Shown: positions 19,598-28,875, numbered from the stretch's first letter. The stretch is DNA of 64,000 bases from Thalassospira sp. ER-Se-21-Dark (GCF_017922435.1 NZ_VDEZ01000003.1:310001-374000); one strand, 5' to 3'. Notes: generated by a model not told the origin, from the letters alone. Numbers and translations are program-made.

Positions 19598-19628
19598 AAA
19601 AGCCCGCTCAATCCTGAACGGGCTTTTT
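19598..19628. terminator. Bidirectional terminator between LysR gene and orphan gene
   Basis: AAAAGCCCG pairs with CGGGCTTTT, with an additional TCA/TGA inner pair, and T-rich sequence lies on both sides. It separates the convergent LysR gene and the 19652 gene. Confidence 0.8.
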
Positions 19629-19651
19629 GATCACCAAAAAGTGACGTCTGG

Positions 19652-20059
19652 TCATTTATTTCGCCAGTCAATTTCGATTTTGGTCTGCGGCGACAGGGTC
19701 CGCAGCTTGTCTTCGAAATAAGCCTGCATATCTGCAAGGCTGTGTTCATCGGCCGCAGACATCGCAACTGTCAGAAACAGCGGCGTCGCCGTCAGTTCGC
19801 ACGCACCATTTTCAAATGCCAGTACACCAGCATCGGGTTTGCGCAGGGTGCCCTTGACGTCTTCGCCACGGGCTTGCAGCATCATCCCCTTGAGAAAGCA
19901 AGGCGCGCCGCGCAAATAGATATCTGCAAACGCAAAGCTACCGACACCATCCTGTGCCTTTGAAGTCCGAGACACAGGGCCAGCCTCATCAACTGAAACA
20001 TCCATCGGATTGACCGAAACCGGCCAAGACTCGTTCACTTTGATCGCCAGATTAGACAT
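19652..20059 (-). CDS. Hypothetical protein, 135 residues
   Basis: I do not recognise a family. The protein is soluble and mildly acidic, with no signal peptide or membrane helix, and contains a short Cys-containing stretch (LRGAPCFLKGMML, about residues 46-58). The start at 20059 (MSNLAIKV) is one of three in-frame ATGs at 20071, 20065 and 20059. Codon use resembles its neighbours and a terminator follows, so it is probably real. It stands alone between mmsA/LysR and the FAH-family gene. A carrier or binding-type small domain is possible, but nothing in the sequence settles it. Confidence 0.6.
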   Translation of the reverse strand: MSNLAIKVNESWPVSVNPMDVSVDEAGPVSRTSKAQDGVGSFAFADIYLRGAPCFLKGMMLQARGEDVKGTLRKPDAGVLAFENGACELTATPLFLTVAMSAADEHSLADMQAYFEDKLRTLSPQTKIEIDWRNK

Positions 20060-20071
20060 GTGCATCACCAA

Positions 20072-20396
20072 TCCTGTAAGGGCGCTTTATGCGCACGGTA
20101 TCCCCATACCCCTTGGACACGCATTTCACATTGCTTAAGCACTGAACAATAATGACTACTAGTCATTTATCGCACATCACAGAAGAACGTCAATGCACTT
20201 TGTCCTGACAAAAATGTCCTGAATCGGGCAAAGCGCAAGTCTGTCGGCAAAAATTTCTGAAATATTTGCGCGATGATCCGCCAGATCACGCAGATCATCG
20301 CAGAAAACCGTGATCTAACAAAGGAATGCGTTCGAGATCACATTGCTGTGACGTGATCTCGATTGCTGCATCCCGATATTTGCGTGGCAGCGTTAC
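20072..20396. other. 325-bp gene-free region rich in inverted repeats
   Basis: No coding frame is supported here. It contains a 10-bp perfect inverted repeat TCGAGATCAC (20332-20341) with GTGATCTCGA (20353-20362), and a second GATGATC/GATCATC pair at about 20271-20299. Both are built on AGATCA-type words. The first could act as a weak terminator for the FAH-family gene, which ends at 20397. No promoter motif stands out. Confidence 0.5.
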
Positions 20397-21239
20397 CTAG
20401 CCCTGAACGACTTCCTGACGCTGCGCGCCCAAACCATCGATTCCCAGTTCCATCACGTCACCGGGTTTGAGGTACACCGGCGGGTTTTGCCCCATACCCA
20501 CACCCGGCGGGGTGCCGGTCGAGATGATGTCACCGGGTTGCAGACTCATGAAACGCGACAGATAGCTGACGACGAACGCGACACCATAGGCCATGGTTTT
20601 GGTGCTGCCGTCCTGATAACGCTTGCCATTCACATCGAGCCACATGGAGAGGTTTTGTGGATCGGCAATCTGATCGCGGGTGACAAGCCACGGACCAATC
20701 GGGCCGAAGGTATCGGCACTTTTGCCCTTCACCCACTGGCCGGAATGTTCGAGCTGAAACGCGCGCTCGGAAACATCATTGATCAAGCAGTAACCTGCGA
20801 CATGATCAAGCGCATCGGCCTCGTCGACATATTTGGTGTGCTTGCCGATCACCACGCCCAGTTCGACTTCCCAATCGGTTTTGGTCGAACCGCGTGGAAT
20901 TTCGATCGTATCATTCGGACCACAAACGGCCGAAGTTGCCTTCAGGAAAATGATCGGTTCTGGCGGCAGTTCCATACCTGCTTCTTGCGCATGGTCAGAA
21001 TAGTTCAAACCGATGCAGATAAATTTGCCGGGCCGCCCGACACAGGCGCCAATGCGCGGATCACCCGACACGACCGGCAGGCTTTCCGGGTCAAGTGCGG
21101 CAATACGTGCAAAGGTTTCATCGGAAATCGTGGTCGGATCAAGATCATCAATCACGCTGGAAAGATCGCGGATTACGCCATCCGCATCACAAAGCCCCGG
21201 TTTCTCCGCCCAGACCGGGCCATAGCGCAAAAGCTTCAT
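20397..21239 (-). CDS. Fumarylacetoacetate hydrolase (FAH) family protein
   Basis: A 280-residue FAH-fold enzyme. The N-terminal domain precedes the C-terminal catalytic barrel (about residues 75-280). The metal-site segment DWEVELGVVIGKH (about 123-135) with LINDVSERAFQ holds the conserved Glu/Asp residues. The family hydrolyses or decarboxylates beta-diketo or 2-oxo acids; FAH, ureidoglycolate lyase and acylpyruvase relatives share this architecture, so the exact substrate is open. The start at 21239 (MKLLRYGPVW) has an AGGAGAGAG site. Only 14 bp separate its start codon from palindromic element E2, so promoter or 5'UTR sequence must lie in or beyond the element. Confidence 0.88.
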   Translation of the reverse strand: MKLLRYGPVWAEKPGLCDADGVIRDLSSVIDDLDPTTISDETFARIAALDPESLPVVSGDPRIGACVGRPGKFICIGLNYSDHAQEAGMELPPEPIIFLKATSAVCGPNDTIEIPRGSTKTDWEVELGVVIGKHTKYVDEADALDHVAGYCLINDVSERAFQLEHSGQWVKGKSADTFGPIGPWLVTRDQIADPQNLSMWLDVNGKRYQDGSTKTMAYGVAFVVSYLSRFMSLQPGDIISTGTPPGVGMGQNPPVYLKPGDVMELGIDGLGAQRQEVVQG

Positions 21240-21253
21240 GAATTCTCTCTCCT

Positions 21254-21518
21254 TAGGGTCCAAACTCATTCAAATAATCGTCCCGGTCACCCGGATTTGT
21301 GCGGATACGCGAAGCAAAACCGCAGGAAGATATGTATCTTTCAAGGTTTTGCGACAAAGTGGCCCGTGCAAATCCGGGTGATCCAAAGGACAATTGATAT
21401 GAGAGAAAGCCTCTGCGTCAAAGCCCTTGACCGGGGATCACACCGATCTGCGGGCTTTTCCTTGTCATTTCTCTCATATCAATTGCCGGGTCCGTCATTT
21501 GAATGAGTTTGGACCCTA
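21254..21518 (+). repeat. Structured palindromic element E2 (copy 2 of 2)
   Basis: A 265-bp element with a perfect 22-bp terminal inverted repeat (21254-21275 with 21497-21518, beginning TAGGGTCC). A conserved domain closed by CCGGATTTG/CAAATCCGG (21291-21377) matches E1 at 92 of 102 positions over 21291-21392. A second arm pair (21391-21408 with 21468-21485, perfect 18 bp) has a sequence unrelated to the corresponding E1 arms, yet it encloses a related core containing GCGTCAAA, CCCTTG and GCGGGCTTTTCCTTG. No protein is encoded. It lies 14 bp upstream of the FAH-family start codon, in antisense orientation to that gene. Confidence 0.85.
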
Positions 21519-21731
21519 TATCGTCACGAGGGTTCTTTCTGGGTCCTGCACAAGCCAAGTCCCACAAAAAGAACGATTTATTCCTCATACCTTAGTGATG
21601 TCACATCATGATCCCAAAGGGCAAGCCAATTGAGAATACATTATCCGCAGTGACCATGATGATTGTTCTCGGCCCGCAATTCGATATCATCACCGAAAAG
21701 ACCTCTGCGCCGAGAAAGGAAACGACAGGAC
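21519..21731. other. 213-bp intergenic region upstream of the dienelactone-hydrolase-like gene
   Basis: No gene seen. A short dyad TGATG-TCA-CATCA occurs at 21596-21608. The promoter of the downstream plus-strand gene pair should lie here, but no clear -35/-10 pair can be assigned with confidence. Confidence 0.3.
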
Positions 21732-22394
21732 ATGATGGAGACCCTTACCGCAGCTGACGGGCACGAGCTTGATTGTTGGTTTGAGCCACCCGTTGGTGCA
21801 AGACGCGGCGCGATTGTAATCCTGCAGGAAATCTTTGGCGTCACCGAACAGCTCAAGGGGGTTGCGCGCAAATATGCCGCCCTGGGTTACGAGGTTGCCA
21901 TCCCTGCCCTGTTTGACCGGGTGGAGCGTGGCGCGGTTGTGGACTTCAACGATTTTGATCGGGCGCGTGCGTTGATGATGGCGTCCGAGTTGTCAAACAC
22001 CCTGACCGACATCGATGCCGCCGCCCGCGCACTGTCTGCCAAGGGTGGCAAGGTTGGCGTGATCGGCTTTTGCTGGGGCGGCGGGTTGGCGCTGCGCGGT
22101 GCCCAATGTCTTGGTATCGCGGCGGGTGTTTCATTCTATGGCACACGTATCGACCAATACCTTGACAAGCCCCTGCACACGCCATTTCTGGCACATTTCG
22201 GCCTGTCTGATGGGCACGTCCCGATGGAGATGATCGAAGACGCCAAGGCGGCGCTACCCGACATGGAAGTACATATGTATGAAGCCGGTCATGCCTTTGC
22301 CAACGAAGCACGTCCATCCGCCTATGTCGAAGCGGCCGCCGAAGTTGCGCATGCCCGCACAGCCGAATTTCTTGCCCTTCATATCGCAGACTGA
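21732..22394 (+). CDS. Dienelactone hydrolase family protein
   Basis: A 220-residue alpha/beta hydrolase. The nucleophile Cys is in GFCWGGG (about residue 114), the acid in LSDGHVP (about 166) and the His in EAGHAFAN (about 197), the Cys-Asp-His triad of dienelactone hydrolases. These enzymes open lactones in chloroaromatic or related catabolism, but many relatives have other esterase roles. Two adjacent ATGs (21732, 21735) are possible; GGAAACGACAGG precedes them. It is followed after 44 bp by a D-2-hydroxyacid dehydrogenase gene in the same direction, suggesting co-expression. Confidence 0.88.
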   Translation: MMETLTAADGHELDCWFEPPVGARRGAIVILQEIFGVTEQLKGVARKYAALGYEVAIPALFDRVERGAVVDFNDFDRARALMMASELSNTLTDIDAAARALSAKGGKVGVIGFCWGGGLALRGAQCLGIAAGVSFYGTRIDQYLDKPLHTPFLAHFGLSDGHVPMEMIEDAKAALPDMEVHMYEAGHAFANEARPSAYVEAAAEVAHARTAEFLALHIAD

Positions 22395-22438
22395 CGTGAC
22401 CAGAACCCCAGCCCTGACCCATTGGAAACACAGCCCTG

Positions 22439-23395
22439 ATGCGTATTGCCATTCTTGATGACTATCAAAACATCGCCCTGCAGTCGGCCGACTGGACTGA
22501 GGTCCAAAATCACGGCGAGATTACCGTATTTGACGATCATGTTTGCAATACAGGCGATCTGATCAGCCGCCTTGAGCCGTTTGACGTTCTGTGTGTCATG
22601 CGTGAACGCACAGCTCTTGCGGGCGACATTTTGCGCGCGCTTCCGAACCTGCGGCTGATCGTAACCACCGGCAAGCGCAATGACGCAATTGATGTCGCGA
22701 CCGCAAGTGAACTGGGCATCACGGTTTGCGGCACAGAATCCCCATCCACGGCAACGCCGGAACTGACCTTTGCCCTGATGCTGGCACTTGCCCGCAATCT
22801 CATCGCGGAAAACGCATCGATGCGCGCTGGCGGCTGGCAGGTCGGGATCGGTCAGGATCTTGCAGGTTCGACCTTGGGGATTATCGGGCTTGGACGGTTG
22901 GGCGCAAAGGTCACGAAAATGGCGCAGGCCTTTGACATGCATGTCTGCGCCTGGAGCGCCAATCTGACGCAGGAACGCTGCGACGAGTTGGGCGTGACCC
23001 ATATGACAACCAAGGAGGATTTGCTACGCGCGTCGGATTTCGTCACCATCCATCAACGCCTGTCTGATCGCACCCATGGCCTGATTGGTACGAATGAGCT
23101 CAATCAGATGAAGCCAACCGCCTATCTGATCAACACATCACGCGGCCCGATCATTGATGATACTGCCCTGATTGACGCGCTCAACAACGGAGAGATTGCG
23201 GGTGCTGCACTCGATGTCTATGACCACGAACCGCTACCTGTGTCGCATCCCCTGCGCCATTGTGATGGCCTGTTGCTAAGCCCGCATCTTGGCTATGTCA
23301 CCCGCAATACCTGGAACGTGTTTTACAGCCAGACGGTCGAGGCCATTTTGGCCTGGCAAAACGGCAAACCAGTCCGGGTGATCAATCCAAGCTGA
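22439..23395 (+). CDS. D-2-hydroxyacid dehydrogenase family protein
   Basis: A 318-residue NAD(P)-dependent dehydrogenase of the D-isomer-specific family. The Rossmann motif GIIGLGRLG lies near residues 146-154. The catalytic Arg is in NTSRGPIIDD (about 233), Glu in YDHEPL (about 262) and His in LSPHLGYVT (about 281). It interconverts 2-oxoacids and D-2-hydroxyacids; the substrate is not predictable. It lies just downstream of the dienelactone-hydrolase-like gene and is convergent with the allophanate hydrolase operon. Confidence 0.9.
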   Translation: MRIAILDDYQNIALQSADWTEVQNHGEITVFDDHVCNTGDLISRLEPFDVLCVMRERTALAGDILRALPNLRLIVTTGKRNDAIDVATASELGITVCGTESPSTATPELTFALMLALARNLIAENASMRAGGWQVGIGQDLAGSTLGIIGLGRLGAKVTKMAQAFDMHVCAWSANLTQERCDELGVTHMTTKEDLLRASDFVTIHQRLSDRTHGLIGTNELNQMKPTAYLINTSRGPIIDDTALIDALNNGEIAGAALDVYDHEPLPVSHPLRHCDGLLLSPHLGYVTRNTWNVFYSQTVEAILAWQNGKPVRVINPS

Positions 23396-23451
23396 TTGCG
23401 ACTGGTCTGCCCAAAAAGGATTGGGTTCCGATCCTGCTAGCCGCCCTCGGT

Positions 23452-25251
23452 CTACTGATTGTTTATCTGATCAATATACGCCCGCCAGCTACCAAGCCCG
23501 GTGATTTCGGTTGCCCCGGCAAGGCCGGCACTTTCACACAGAAAACCTTTTTCGAAGGTCCCATCTTCAAGCTCCACCGAGCCCAGACATAGAGGAGACG
23601 GAATTCCGGCAAGGAAGCTGCCAACCTCGGACTTTGGTAATGCCCAGACTTCCACCTCGATAGCGCCGCCGCCACCATCGGCCAAGGCGACCATGCCCGG
23701 ACGTTTCGGTGGCCCACCAGCAAGAGCGTAGAAACCATATTTCGCAGCTGTTTTGGTTTTGCGCAGCATGCGCGCCCCACGACTGGTGAGTTCGCTATTG
23801 AGCGGTAAACCGGACATGTGCGCGCCACAGACCACCATGCCGATTTCGTCTTTTCTGACCTGGTCGGCCGGCAAGGCGATTTTTGTGCGTTCCCATCCGG
23901 TAGCCCCGACAACGCCATCTTCGATTGCAGATGCAAGTGATGCGACGAGCACGTCTTCACCTTTGCGCGCGAGGATGGTCAGGCTGCCTGGTCGCCCATC
24001 ACTGCGCGCGCCAGTCGGGACGGCGATACCGCACATATCAAGCAAATTGACGAAGTTGGTATAGGTGCCAAGCCTTGAATTCGGTCCAATCGGGTCCGCT
24101 GCAATATCTTCGACACTAACAAAGTGCGGAATGGTCGGGACACAGATCGCATCAATCCCGGCCAGTGCAAATTCGCATTCGCGTGCCAGATCCTTCAGCC
24201 GGTACATTCCGTTAAAGGCATCAGCAGCAGATAGCTTCAACCCCGGTTCAAGAATAGCCAGCGTGGTCGCGTGCAGGGTTTCGGGCGCATCAATCAGCCG
24301 CGCGCCAACAGCAGCAACACGTTCAGCAACCCAAGCCCCCTCATAAAGCATCTTCGCGACATTATAGAACGGCGTGAAGTCAATCTCGGTGACCTCACAG
24401 CCCAGCTCTGAGAGCTTTCTGACATCCTGATGGAAGTGATCCCGCTGGACGGCATCCCCAAATGTCTCGAGCGTTTTGGCATTGGGAACCGCAATTCGCA
24501 TAGGGGAAACTGCCCGAAGTCCGCCACTGTCAGGCATCTTTCTCGAATAGGCGTCCTTTGGATCGTATTTCGAGGCAACCTCAAACACATTCCAGGCATC
24601 CGACACTGTCAGGGCGAAGATGGAAATCGTATCAAGCGTTCTACAGGCCGGGACCACACCGGTTGCAGACAGTGCGCCAAGGGTTGGTTTCAGGCCGACA
24701 ATGCTATTGAGTGCTGCGGGCACGCGGCCCGACCCGGCGGTATCGGTTCCAAGTGAAAAGGTCGCAATACCCTGTGCAACAGCGACGGCCGACCCCGATG
24801 ATGATCCGCCTGGTACAATTGCCGGATCAATGGCATTTTTCGGAACAGGATACGGGCTTCTGACACCAACCAGCCCTGTGGCGAATTGGTCGAGGTTGGC
24901 CTTGCCCAGGCAAATTGCACCGGCGGCCTTAAGTTCGGCAATGACAAATGCATCTTCGGTCGCGTCATAGGCGAAATCGGGGCAGGCCGCAGTTGTGGGC
25001 ATTCCCGCCACATCAATATTGTCCTTGGCGACAAAGGGAATTCCCCACAAGGGGCGCCCGTCATAGCTGCCCAGTTCCTTTGCCGCGGCAAGGGCAGCAT
25101 CACGGGCCGCATGAATAAAGATGCCCGGGTCATTGGTCCCATCCAGTCGGCGAAATGCTTCTTTGATGACATCAACAGGAGACAAACCGGATGCATATGC
25201 CTGCCGCAAGGCGGCAAGAGTAAAGGGAAGATCAGCAATCATGTTTGGCAT
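23452..25251 (-). CDS. atzF: Allophanate hydrolase (AtzF-type)
   Basis: A 599-residue enzyme that splits allophanate into ammonia and CO2 in the cytoplasm. The N-terminal amidase-signature domain has the Ser-cisSer-Lys triad at about Lys76 (VAKDN), Ser150 (PGGSSSGS) and Ser174 (DTAGSGRVPA). The additional C-terminal domain (about residues 470-599) typical of AtzF/DUR1,2 allophanate hydrolases is present, separating it from plain amidases. It is the last gene downstream of a peptide-type ABC transporter operon. No urea carboxylase or biuret hydrolase gene is nearby, so the source of its substrate is unclear. Confidence 0.88.
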   Translation of the reverse strand: MPNMIADLPFTLAALRQAYASGLSPVDVIKEAFRRLDGTNDPGIFIHAARDAALAAAKELGSYDGRPLWGIPFVAKDNIDVAGMPTTAACPDFAYDATEDAFVIAELKAAGAICLGKANLDQFATGLVGVRSPYPVPKNAIDPAIVPGGSSSGSAVAVAQGIATFSLGTDTAGSGRVPAALNSIVGLKPTLGALSATGVVPACRTLDTISIFALTVSDAWNVFEVASKYDPKDAYSRKMPDSGGLRAVSPMRIAVPNAKTLETFGDAVQRDHFHQDVRKLSELGCEVTEIDFTPFYNVAKMLYEGAWVAERVAAVGARLIDAPETLHATTLAILEPGLKLSAADAFNGMYRLKDLARECEFALAGIDAICVPTIPHFVSVEDIAADPIGPNSRLGTYTNFVNLLDMCGIAVPTGARSDGRPGSLTILARKGEDVLVASLASAIEDGVVGATGWERTKIALPADQVRKDEIGMVVCGAHMSGLPLNSELTSRGARMLRKTKTAAKYGFYALAGGPPKRPGMVALADGGGGAIEVEVWALPKSEVGSFLAGIPSPLCLGSVELEDGTFEKGFLCESAGLAGATEITGLGSWRAYIDQINNQ

Positions 25252-25293
25252 TCCGTGTGTGGCGTTGTTTAAAATTTCGGAGTGAATCTGAGG

Positions 25294-26922
25294 TCAGGCG
25301 ATCTCACGTTCCGGGGCCTGAGGTGCCGCCGAAAGCAGTTCGCGGGTATAAGGATGGCTCGGGTTTTCCATGACTGTCGCAACCGGGCCGGACTCAACGA
25401 TGCTGCCGTTCTGCATGACAATCACGTGGTCACACAGCAGTCGGACAACGTTCAGATCATGGCTGACAAACAGGTAACTGATGCCAAGTCGTGCACGAAG
25501 ATCCGCCAGCAGATTGAGAACAAGTGCCTGAATTGAAACATCGAGTGCAGCTGTCGGTTCATCCAGAATCAGAAAGTCCGGGTCGGTTGCAAGTGCCCGC
25601 GCAACTCCGACACGCGCTTTTTGACCACCGGAAAGCTGATGGGGGAACCGGTCGAGAAGATGGTTTGGAAAACCTGTCATTTCGGCCAGTTCTTCTGTGC
25701 GCTTGTTCATTTCAAGACCGCGCATCCCCATCAGTCTTTGTAGCGGGTCGGCAATCGCCTGACGCGCCGTAAAGCGGGGGTTCAAGCTGTCCGTTGCATC
25801 TTGGAATACCATTTGTATTTTCGAACGCAACGGGTGCTTGGCAAAGGTCGCTGCCGGGAGAGAAGCGATATCTTCGCCGCGATAAAAGATGCTGCCTGAT
25901 GTCGAATCAAGCAGGCGTACGAGCATCGAGGACGTGGTTGATTTGCCGCAGCCGGACTCGCCGACCAGACCGACACTTTCACCTTCGTGGACGGTAAAAC
26001 TGAGTTTCTTTACAGCATGAACCGGTCCGCTTTTGCCCTGGTATGTCTTTGAAAGATTGACGACATCGATCAGAGGCTTTTCACCAATCACATGGGGTTC
26101 AAGTTCGGGGCGCTCACCCTCGGGCAACAGGGACCGAATGCTGCCCGTCCGTCTTGGCGTCGCGTGAACCAGCTTTTGCGTGTAGGGATGCTGAGGATCG
26201 GTAAACAGCCTGACCGGATCGCCTGCTTCAACAATCAGACCGTCCTTCATCACGACAATCCGGTCGCAATATTGTGATGCCAGCCCCAGATCGTGCGTGA
26301 TCAGGATGGATGACATGCCGCGCGCGCGAACCAAATCATCAACGAGGTCCATCACAGCTTTCTGGGTGGTGATATCAAGCCCTGTTGTCGGCTCGTCCGC
26401 GATGATCAGTTTGGGATCACAGGCAAGTGCAAGGGCAATGACAACACGCTGACACATGCCGCCGGAAAGTTCGAACGGGTAGGCTTCATAGCGCGCGGCA
26501 GCGTCACGAATTTTAACCGCTTCGAGTGCTTCAATTGCCTTTGCTTTGGCATTGTGGCGGGTCGCGCGGCTATGGCGGCGCAAGACATCTTCGATCTGAT
26601 GGCCGACTTTTCGGATCGGATTAAGGGCCGCACGCGGGTTCTGGAAAATCATGCTGATCTCGCGCCCGCGGATGTCACGCATGTCGCGTTCGGATGCGTT
26701 GCGCAGATCAACACCGCTATAAACCGCGTCGCCAGCCTTGATCTGTCCACCTGCATCAAGAATACGCATCAGCGCATAGGATGTAACCGACTTGCCCGAT
26801 CCACTTTCACCAACAATCCCAAAGCGTTCGCCTTTTGCCAGTTCAAAATCGATCCCCTTTACCGCATTGACTTCGCCATTTCGTGTGCGGAAGGCAACGC
26901 TGAGCCCCTTGATGGAAAGCAT
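25294..26922 (-). CDS. Fused two-domain ABC ATPase, DppD-DppF type
   Basis: A 542-residue protein carrying both ATPase domains of a peptide/nickel-type (PepT) transporter in one chain. Domain 1 has Walker A GESGSGKS (about 36), signature LSGGMCQR (about 153) and Walker B LIIADEPTTGLD. Domain 2 has GESGCGKS (about 308), signature LSGGQKAR (about 425) and FLILDEPTAALD. Each domain ends with an oligopeptide-ABC tail (HPYTQ/HPYTRELL). The gene begins 3 bp after the permease stop and precedes atzF by 42 bp. Confidence 0.93.
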   Translation of the reverse strand: MLSIKGLSVAFRTRNGEVNAVKGIDFELAKGERFGIVGESGSGKSVTSYALMRILDAGGQIKAGDAVYSGVDLRNASERDMRDIRGREISMIFQNPRAALNPIRKVGHQIEDVLRRHSRATRHNAKAKAIEALEAVKIRDAAARYEAYPFELSGGMCQRVVIALALACDPKLIIADEPTTGLDITTQKAVMDLVDDLVRARGMSSILITHDLGLASQYCDRIVVMKDGLIVEAGDPVRLFTDPQHPYTQKLVHATPRRTGSIRSLLPEGERPELEPHVIGEKPLIDVVNLSKTYQGKSGPVHAVKKLSFTVHEGESVGLVGESGCGKSTTSSMLVRLLDSTSGSIFYRGEDIASLPAATFAKHPLRSKIQMVFQDATDSLNPRFTARQAIADPLQRLMGMRGLEMNKRTEELAEMTGFPNHLLDRFPHQLSGGQKARVGVARALATDPDFLILDEPTAALDVSIQALVLNLLADLRARLGISYLFVSHDLNVVRLLCDHVIVMQNGSIVESGPVATVMENPSHPYTRELLSAAPQAPEREIA

Positions 26923-26925
26923 GGC

Positions 26926-27849
26926 TTAAGTTCTCCGGCGCGGATCGACGATATCGCGCAGACCATCGCCCATCAGGTTAAACGTCAAAACCGCAATCAT
27001 CAGTGAAAGACCCGGGAACAGTGCCAACCACCATTCACCTGACACGATGAAGTTCGCCCCCTCGGCCACCATGATCCCCCATTCCGGGGTCGGTGGCCTT
27101 ACACCCAGACCAATGAAGCTAAGGCCCGCAGCATTCAGGATCGCCCAGCCAAGGTTGAGCGATACCTGAACCATCATTGGCGGCAAGGCATTGGGAAAGA
27201 TATGAAAGGCCAAGATACGTGCATCGCTATTGCCCGACAGTTTGGCAGCGAGGGTAAAGCCTGCATTGCGGCGAATATTGACCTCGGCCCGGACAAGGCG
27301 GGCATAGAACGGGATATTGATGATCGCCGTTGCGTAAATGATATTGGCAACCGAATTGCCAAGGGCTGCAACCACCCCCATCGCCAGAACAAACAACGGA
27401 AATGCCATGATCGTATCAAGGACGCGGTTCAGCGTGATATCCGTCCATCCGCCGCGATAGCCGGCAATTGCGCCCAAAAACGATCCGATCACAAATGACA
27501 GTGCGACAGCCGCGACCGAGATCACCAGATCAAGACGGGTAGCGACAACCACACGGCTAAAGACATCACGGCCAAGATTGTCTGTCCCGAACCAGTGCGT
27601 CAGGGACGGCGGTTGCAAGACGCTTGCCGCATCGGTTGCCAACGGATCGTAAGGCACGATCAAAGGTCCGAAGACTGCGGCGAAGATCAAAAGGCCAAAC
27701 ATGGCAAAGGCAACTGCGGTTACCGGGTTTTCGCGTAACACATAGATGATGTGCGCCAATGACCCGGACTTTGATTGCTGTGTGCTGGCCGACGGATCGT
27801 TCGTTGCCGCAATGGCTGTATCGGTCGCTGATGACACCATCTTGTTCAT
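26926..27849 (-). CDS. ABC transporter permease, DppC type
   Basis: A 307-residue permease with a cytoplasmic N-terminal extension of about 30 residues, six transmembrane helices and a central BPD_transp_1 domain. The EAA-like loop (LSGNSDARILAFHIFPNALPP, about residues 205-225) contacts the ATPase. It pairs with the DppB-type permease, whose stop overlaps its start (ATGA). DppC proteins usually end with an LGDGLRDxxDPR motif, and here it is LMGDGLRDIVDPRRR. Confidence 0.92.
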   Translation of the reverse strand: MNKMVSSATDTAIAATNDPSASTQQSKSGSLAHIIYVLRENPVTAVAFAMFGLLIFAAVFGPLIVPYDPLATDAASVLQPPSLTHWFGTDNLGRDVFSRVVVATRLDLVISVAAVALSFVIGSFLGAIAGYRGGWTDITLNRVLDTIMAFPLFVLAMGVVAALGNSVANIIYATAIINIPFYARLVRAEVNIRRNAGFTLAAKLSGNSDARILAFHIFPNALPPMMVQVSLNLGWAILNAAGLSFIGLGVRPPTPEWGIMVAEGANFIVSGEWWLALFPGLSLMIAVLTFNLMGDGLRDIVDPRRRT

Positions 27850-28871
27850 TTCCCGGAAGTCCCGAAACGCGGATCAATCAGCGAGTAGGCCAGATCGATC
27901 ACAAGGTTGAGGAAGACGAAAAGAAACGCCATCGCCAGAACAAAGCCCTGGACAGCGGCGTAGTCGGAGACGATCAGGGCTTCGACTGCGTAGGAGCCGA
28001 TGCCCGGCCAGGCGAAGACTTTTTCGACAAGAACATTCGCGCCAAGGACGAAAGAAAACACCATGCCAAGCGTTGTCACCACGGGCAGAAGAGCGTTGCG
28101 GAAGGCATAGCCATAAAGAATGCGCCCCGATCCGAGCCCGGCTGCACGCGCGGTACGGATATAATCCGATGACAGGGCCGAAAGCATTGCCGCACGGGTC
28201 ATGCGCGCAATTGGAGCAAGGGTAAATAACGCAAGGGTGACGGCAGGCAGAATGAGCTGTTTGAGCGCACCAAACCAGGTTTCCCAATCGCCGACCAGTG
28301 CGGCATCAATCAGGAAGAAACCCGTTACATGCGGTGGATCAAGATAGACGAAATCAAGCCGCCCCAGCGGTGAAGGCGAAATGCCCAGCAGGTAGTAGAA
28401 GATGTAAATCAGCATCACGCCGGTAAAGAAGGTCGGCAGTGACACACCCATTGTCACCAGCAAACGACAAATCTGATCAATCCAGCTGCCTGGGCGGGTT
28501 GCGGCCAGAACCCCCAGGGGAACGGCCACAAGGCAGGACAGGATCAATGCGCTCAATGTCAGTTCAAGTGATGCCGGCAGGCGGCTGGCCAGTTCGGTCA
28601 GAACCGGTCGCCCGGTAGAGACAGACTGGCCCAGATCACCCTGAAACAATTGTCCCAGATAGATGACAAACTGTTCAGGCAAGGGTTTGTCGAGACCAAG
28701 CTTCGCCCGTGTTTCCTCGATGGTTTCGGGCGTTGCCATGATCCCGGCAAACTGGACAGCCGGGTCACCAGGCAAGGCACGTGTGAGGACAAAGCTGATG
28801 ACAATGACCCCGAACAGGACGGGTATGGCCTGTGCGATACGTGTCAGAATACTGGTTCCCCGGACTGCCAT
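27846..28871 (-). CDS. ABC transporter permease, DppB type
   Basis: A 341-residue permease with six transmembrane helices. The N-terminal VLFGVIVISFVLTRALPGDPA is the DppB hallmark and the EAA loop RTARAAGLGSGRILYGYAFRNALLP lies near residue 250. I chose ATG 28871 (4 bp after the binding-protein stop); an ATG at 28886 in the same frame would overlap that gene by 11 bp. It forms the peptide-type pore with DppC. Confidence 0.9.
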   Translation of the reverse strand: MAVRGTSILTRIAQAIPVLFGVIVISFVLTRALPGDPAVQFAGIMATPETIEETRAKLGLDKPLPEQFVIYLGQLFQGDLGQSVSTGRPVLTELASRLPASLELTLSALILSCLVAVPLGVLAATRPGSWIDQICRLLVTMGVSLPTFFTGVMLIYIFYYLLGISPSPLGRLDFVYLDPPHVTGFFLIDAALVGDWETWFGALKQLILPAVTLALFTLAPIARMTRAAMLSALSSDYIRTARAAGLGSGRILYGYAFRNALLPVVTTLGMVFSFVLGANVLVEKVFAWPGIGSYAVEALIVSDYAAVQGFVLAMAFLFVFLNLVIDLAYSLIDPRFGTSGK

Positions 28872-28875
28872 GATC

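Noticed and set aside
20397-21239. FAH-family gene as the true fumarylacetoacetase of tyrosine catabolism
   Set aside because: It is 280 residues, shorter than typical fumarylacetoacetases (over 400), and is 15 kb away from hppD with no homogentisate dioxygenase beside it.
21427-21633. 68-codon frame inside and beyond element E2
   Set aside because: It crosses the terminal repeat of E2, has no ribosome site and no counterpart in E1.
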